Positions 23,566 to 26,502 of a stretch of DNA of 26,502 nucleotides are shown here, piece after piece. Made by a program: the position numbers and the translations under genes. The stretch lies in the NCBI GenBank assembly GCA_013349695.1, contig DUZD01000009.1, forward strand, positions 1-26,502, given 5' to 3'. A model generated the notes under the pieces. The model saw only the letters and a program-made list of their open reading frames with translations. It searched no databases and was not told the DNA's origin. Positions within the stretch are counted from its first letter, which is position 1. Each line of letters starts with the position of its first letter. The stretch comes from Rhodospirillaceae bacterium. GTDB lineage: Bacteria; Pseudomonadota; Alphaproteobacteria; Rhodospirillales; 2-02-FULL-58-16.

Positions 23566-26142
23566 ATGGCAATTGTCACCATAGACGGCAAAACCGCCGA
23601 GGTTGAGGACGGCACCCGCATCCTCTATGCCGCCCGCGGCGCCGGCGTCGACATCCCCACCTTCTGTTATCAGGAGAAGTTGAGCCCCCTGGCCTCGTGC
23701 CGCATGTGTCTGGTCGAGATCGAGGGCCAGAGGAAACTGCAGCCGTCCTGCGTCACACCCGTCCTCGATGGCATGGTCATCAACACCGAAACGCCGGTGG
23801 TGAAGCAGGCGCGCAAGGCGGTGCTCGAATTCTTCCTCGTCAACCACCCCCTCGACTGCCCGGTCTGCGACAAGGCGGGCGAATGCGAGCTGCAGGACAT
23901 GGTGTTCGCCTACGGGCCGCGGCAAGGCCGGTTCAGCGAGGAGAAATGGAGATTCCACAACGCCGACTACCAGCTCAACTCGGTGATCATCAAGAACGCC
24001 GAGCGCTGCATCCAATGTCAGCGCTGCGTTCGCATCTGCACGGAGATCGTCGGCGCCGCGGCGCTCGGCTCCGTGGGTCGAGGCGTCAACACCGAGGAGA
24101 CCGGCTTCGCCCTGAACCTCGATGACTGCGACCACTGCGGCAACTGCATCGAGGTCTGCCCCGTCGGCTCGCTGATGAGCTTCCCATACCGTCACAAGGC
24201 GCGGCCCTGGGACCTGACCGAGGTGGACACCCTCTGCCCCCACTGCGGAACCGGTTGCCAACTGACCACCGGGGTCAGGGACGGCAAGCTCCTGAGGGTG
24301 CGGTCGAAGGCGGCGGCCGGGGTCAACGAGGAAACCCTCTGCGTCCGGGGAAGGTTCGGCCTCGACTTCGTCGCCAGCGCAGAGAGGATCGAACGGCCGA
24401 TGATCCGCAAGGACGGCGCCCTGGCGCCGGCGACCTGGGAGGAAGTCGGGACATTGCTGAGGCCGCGGTTGGAGAGCATCATCGCCTCCGGCCGCCCCGT
24501 CGGCGGCATCGCCTCGGCGCGTTTGCCCAACGAGGACCTGTATGGCTTCCAAAAATTGATGCGCGGGGTCTTCAAGACCAACAACCTGGATTCGTTCACC
24601 CGCTGGAGCGACGCCTCGGGGTCGGGAGCGACCGAGGCGGCGGCGGCGACGGTTCGCGACCTGTACACCCGCATGCCGTTGCCCAAGTTTTTCGACGCCG
24701 ATACCGTCGTCGTCGTCGGCGGCAACGTGACCGACGAAAACCCGGTCACCGAGTACATCCTGCGCCGGTTCGTGTCGGAAAGGGCCATCGACCTCTTCGT
24801 CCTTTCGTGCCGGCCGTCGCGCCTCGACCGCGAGGCCCGGTCGAGCGCCCGCTACCTTCCGGGCGAGGAGGCGGTCATCGTTTCGCGCGCCGTCAAGGAC
24901 TTCATCGCCACCTTGGACGGGGTCGATGGACTGCGGCAAGCGGTTCCGGGCCTCGAACGGCTGGAGCGGGCCTTGGCCGACCTGGGACGGCCGGCGGCGA
25001 CGAACCACGCGACCTTCCTGAGCACGTTGGTTTCGAGTCTCGGCGACGGGCGGACCCTGTCGTTCCTGGCCGGGACGGACCTTCTCAGGAGCGCGGCGGG
25101 AGTTGCCGCTCTGCGGATGCTGGGCAATCTGATCCGCATCCTCAGGGCTCTCGGCAAGGAGGCCCGGCTGCAGTTTCTTTTCGATCGGTGCAACCAGCTC
25201 GGCGCCTGGGACCTTGGCGTCGCGCCGACCCTGCTTCCGGGCTACGCGGCGGTGAACGAGAAGGAGGAGCGGGACCTTTTCGAGGACGCCTGGCAGACCA
25301 CTCTGCCGAGCGAACCCGGCTGGGACTTCGCCCGCATGATCGAGCACTGCGAGGCGGGTGAGCTGGCGATGCTCTACGCGGTCGGGGAAAACCCGGTGCT
25401 CTCCTTTCCCGACGGGGATTTGACGGAAAGAGCGCTTTCCAAACTCGACCTCCTGCTCGTCCAGGACGCCTTCATGACGGAGACGGCCGCCTTGGCCGAT
25501 GTCGTCTTGCCGGCCGCCACCTTCGGCGAAACGTCCGGCACCATGACCAACAACGAAGGAAGGGTTCAGAAGCTCGGGGCCTTCCAGAGGCCGCCCGCCG
25601 AGGCCAAGACCAACTGTCAAATCTTTGCCTTTCTGGCCTCGCTCCTGGGGCACAACGCCGAGCCCCTCTCGCCCGAAGGGGCCTTCGAGGAGCTCGCCAA
25701 GCTGGTCCCGCCCTACCGGGGATTGGCCTACGACGCCCTCGGCATCGACGGACAGATCACCACGTCACAGGGAAACCGGCGCCAGGCCGGCCTGGATGTT
25801 CCCGAGGTCGTCGGCCCCGGAGAGGGGGAAGGCTTCCAGCTGATTACCGGTAATTGCCTGTACCACTCGGGATACGTATCGGCGAGCTCCGAGGTCCTGT
25901 CGACGATCGCGGGCGAACCATACGTCGAGATGAGCGGTGACGACGCCCGCGATCTCGGCCTCCAGGACCAGGACGGCGTCGTCGTGCAATCGGATGGAAA
26001 CTCGGTCCGAGTTAAGGTAAAAATCAACGAGTCGTTTTCGAGAGGGGTCGTGTTTATCCCGGAGAACTTCAAGGAGTTACGGTTGAACCGTCTTCTCAAG
26101 GCCGGCGAATATCCGTGCCGGGTCGATATTCAGAAAGGCTGA
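23566..26142 (+). CDS. nuoG: NADH-quinone oxidoreductase subunit G, long molybdopterin-type
   Basis: This 858-residue iron-sulfur subunit of the NADH module passes electrons from NuoF toward NuoB. The clusters are [2Fe-2S] N1b (Cys34, 45, 48, 62), N5 with a histidine ligand (His94, Cys98, 101, 107), and two ferredoxin-like N4/N6b-type sets (Cys148, 151, 154, 158 and Cys188, 191, 194, 198). A further [4Fe-4S] site of the N7 type (Cys224, 227, 231, 259) is fully conserved. The rest is a molybdopterin-oxidoreductase-like domain (about 270-740), then a C-terminal domain with ITGNCLYHSGYVSASSEV. Alphaproteobacterial NuoG is usually about 690 residues and lacks N7. ATG 23566 has no strong ribosome-binding site. 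Confidence 0.96.
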   Translation: MAIVTIDGKTAEVEDGTRILYAARGAGVDIPTFCYQEKLSPLASCRMCLVEIEGQRKLQPSCVTPVLDGMVINTETPVVKQARKAVLEFFLVNHPLDCPVCDKAGECELQDMVFAYGPRQGRFSEEKWRFHNADYQLNSVIIKNAERCIQCQRCVRICTEIVGAAALGSVGRGVNTEETGFALNLDDCDHCGNCIEVCPVGSLMSFPYRHKARPWDLTEVDTLCPHCGTGCQLTTGVRDGKLLRVRSKAAAGVNEETLCVRGRFGLDFVASAERIERPMIRKDGALAPATWEEVGTLLRPRLESIIASGRPVGGIASARLPNEDLYGFQKLMRGVFKTNNLDSFTRWSDASGSGATEAAAATVRDLYTRMPLPKFFDADTVVVVGGNVTDENPVTEYILRRFVSERAIDLFVLSCRPSRLDREARSSARYLPGEEAVIVSRAVKDFIATLDGVDGLRQAVPGLERLERALADLGRPAATNHATFLSTLVSSLGDGRTLSFLAGTDLLRSAAGVAALRMLGNLIRILRALGKEARLQFLFDRCNQLGAWDLGVAPTLLPGYAAVNEKEERDLFEDAWQTTLPSEPGWDFARMIEHCEAGELAMLYAVGENPVLSFPDGDLTERALSKLDLLLVQDAFMTETAALADVVLPAATFGETSGTMTNNEGRVQKLGAFQRPPAEAKTNCQIFAFLASLLGHNAEPLSPEGAFEELAKLVPPYRGLAYDALGIDGQITTSQGNRRQAGLDVPEVVGPGEGEGFQLITGNCLYHSGYVSASSEVLSTIAGEPYVEMSGDDARDLGLQDQDGVVVQSDGNSVRVKVKINESFSRGVVFIPENFKELRLNRLLKAGEYPCRVDIQKG

Positions 26143-26161
26143 CATCAGCAAAGGGGGCGAA

Positions 26162-26502
26162 GTGGTCGGAAAAAAGTCACTGCGGGACAACCAGCTTTTT
26201 CACGATCTGACCGAGGAAGAATACGATGTCGTAAGCGGGATCCTGAAGAGGAAAGTCTACCAGCCGGAGGAAACGGTCTTCGAGGAAGGGGGAACCGATC
26301 AGATTCTTTACATCATCAAGAAGGGGGAGGTCAGGGTCTGCAAGCAGGGCCCCCACGGGGACTTGCAGACCATCACCCTGCTGAAAGACCGGGATATTTA
26401 CGGGGAGATGTCCTTTTTCGACGGAACGCCGCACTCGGCGACCGTCGTCACCGCCCGCGTGACCGAGGCTTTCCTCCTCAAAATGAAGGACTTCGAGAAG
26501 CT
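26162..26502 (+). CDS. cyclic-nucleotide-binding-domain protein, 3' end cut by window
   Basis: The visible 113 residues start at GTG 26162, with AAGGGGG eight bases upstream and 19 bases after nuoG. They form a CRP/FNR-type cNMP-binding beta-roll: LFHDLTEEEYDVV, then QPEETVFEEGG, LYIIKKGEVRV and GEMSFFDGTPHSATVV. In canonical cAMP-binding proteins the phosphate-binding loop reads GE-x-x-LL...PRxATV. Here His replaces that Arg, so nucleotide binding is doubtful. Whether a DNA-binding domain follows cannot be seen because the gene runs off the window. Its position in the nuo operon suggests a role tied to the enzyme or its expression. Confidence 0.85.
   Translation, partial: MVGKKSLRDNQLFHDLTEEEYDVVSGILKRKVYQPEETVFEEGGTDQILYIIKKGEVRVCKQGPHGDLQTITLLKDRDIYGEMSFFDGTPHSATVVTARVTEAFLLKMKDFEK

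Noticed and set aside
23446..25653. Minus-strand 735-codon open frame opposite nuoG
   Set aside because: It is antisense to nuoG, which has all its iron-sulfur cluster ligands. No start signal or domain is visible.

Overview
The window is a 26.5 kb, GC-rich chromosomal segment from a Gram-negative proteobacterium. An alphaproteobacterium (Rhodospirillales-like) is the best guess. The hints are the rplU-rpmA pair with an Ala/Lys/Glu-rich tail on L21, an NDUFA9-type NAD(P)-binding protein (an alphaproteobacterial/mitochondrial complex I-associated family), and a compound palindromic repeat of a kind common in alphaproteobacterial intergenic DNA. This is inference: no rRNA or tRNA gene is visible to anchor the taxonomy.

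Layout. (1) 75-898: rpmA and rplU on the minus strand behind a consensus sigma70 promoter. (2) 1028-4561: a palindromic repeat, a polytopic membrane protein with low-complexity DNA, a repeat-rich gap with a decayed zinc ribbon, and a membrane-anchored formylglycine-generating-enzyme-like protein. (3) 4562-5983: decayed DNA with two different IS630-like transposase remnants, a perfect-arm palindrome and a likely operator. (4) 5984-9397: a 1-Cys peroxiredoxin with a terminator, converging on a minus-strand glycan cassette (GT2 glycosyltransferase and two SAM methyltransferases, the last cut by an in-frame TAG). (5) 9664-14423: a sensorless histidine kinase, then a 3.9 kb segment bounded by two inverted copies of a 112-bp repeat. 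The segment holds the NDUFA9-like gene, an unrecognised 532-aa protein, a kinase remnant and a large palindrome. (6) 14424-18786: a secreted DUF3047 protein, an M20 amidohydrolase, L-aspartate oxidase (nadB) and a GmhB-like HAD phosphatase. (7) 19045 to the right edge: nuoA, nuoB, a fused nuoCD, nuoE, nuoF and a long nuoG, followed directly by a cyclic-nucleotide-binding-domain protein cut by the window edge.

How the genes work together. nuoA-G encode the NADH-input arm (E, F, G), the quinone-proximal connecting module (B, CD) and one membrane subunit (A) of a proton-pumping NADH:quinone oxidoreductase. The remaining membrane subunits are not in view. The fused CD and an 858-residue G that keeps the extra [4Fe-4S] (N7) ligands differ from the usual alphaproteobacterial operon, so this may be a second or horizontally acquired complex I. 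The NDUFA9-like protein 8 kb upstream would normally go with the housekeeping enzyme. nadB makes iminoaspartate for NAD synthesis, an indirect metabolic link. The glycosyltransferase/methyltransferase cassette probably acts on a lipid-linked surface glycan.

I see no convincing wholly new system, CRISPR array, prophage or defence island. The best leads are the 112-bp inverted repeat pair that abuts gene starts, the interrupted methyltransferase, the operator-like palindrome before the peroxiredoxin, the nuoG-linked nucleotide-binding protein, and two unrecognised proteins.
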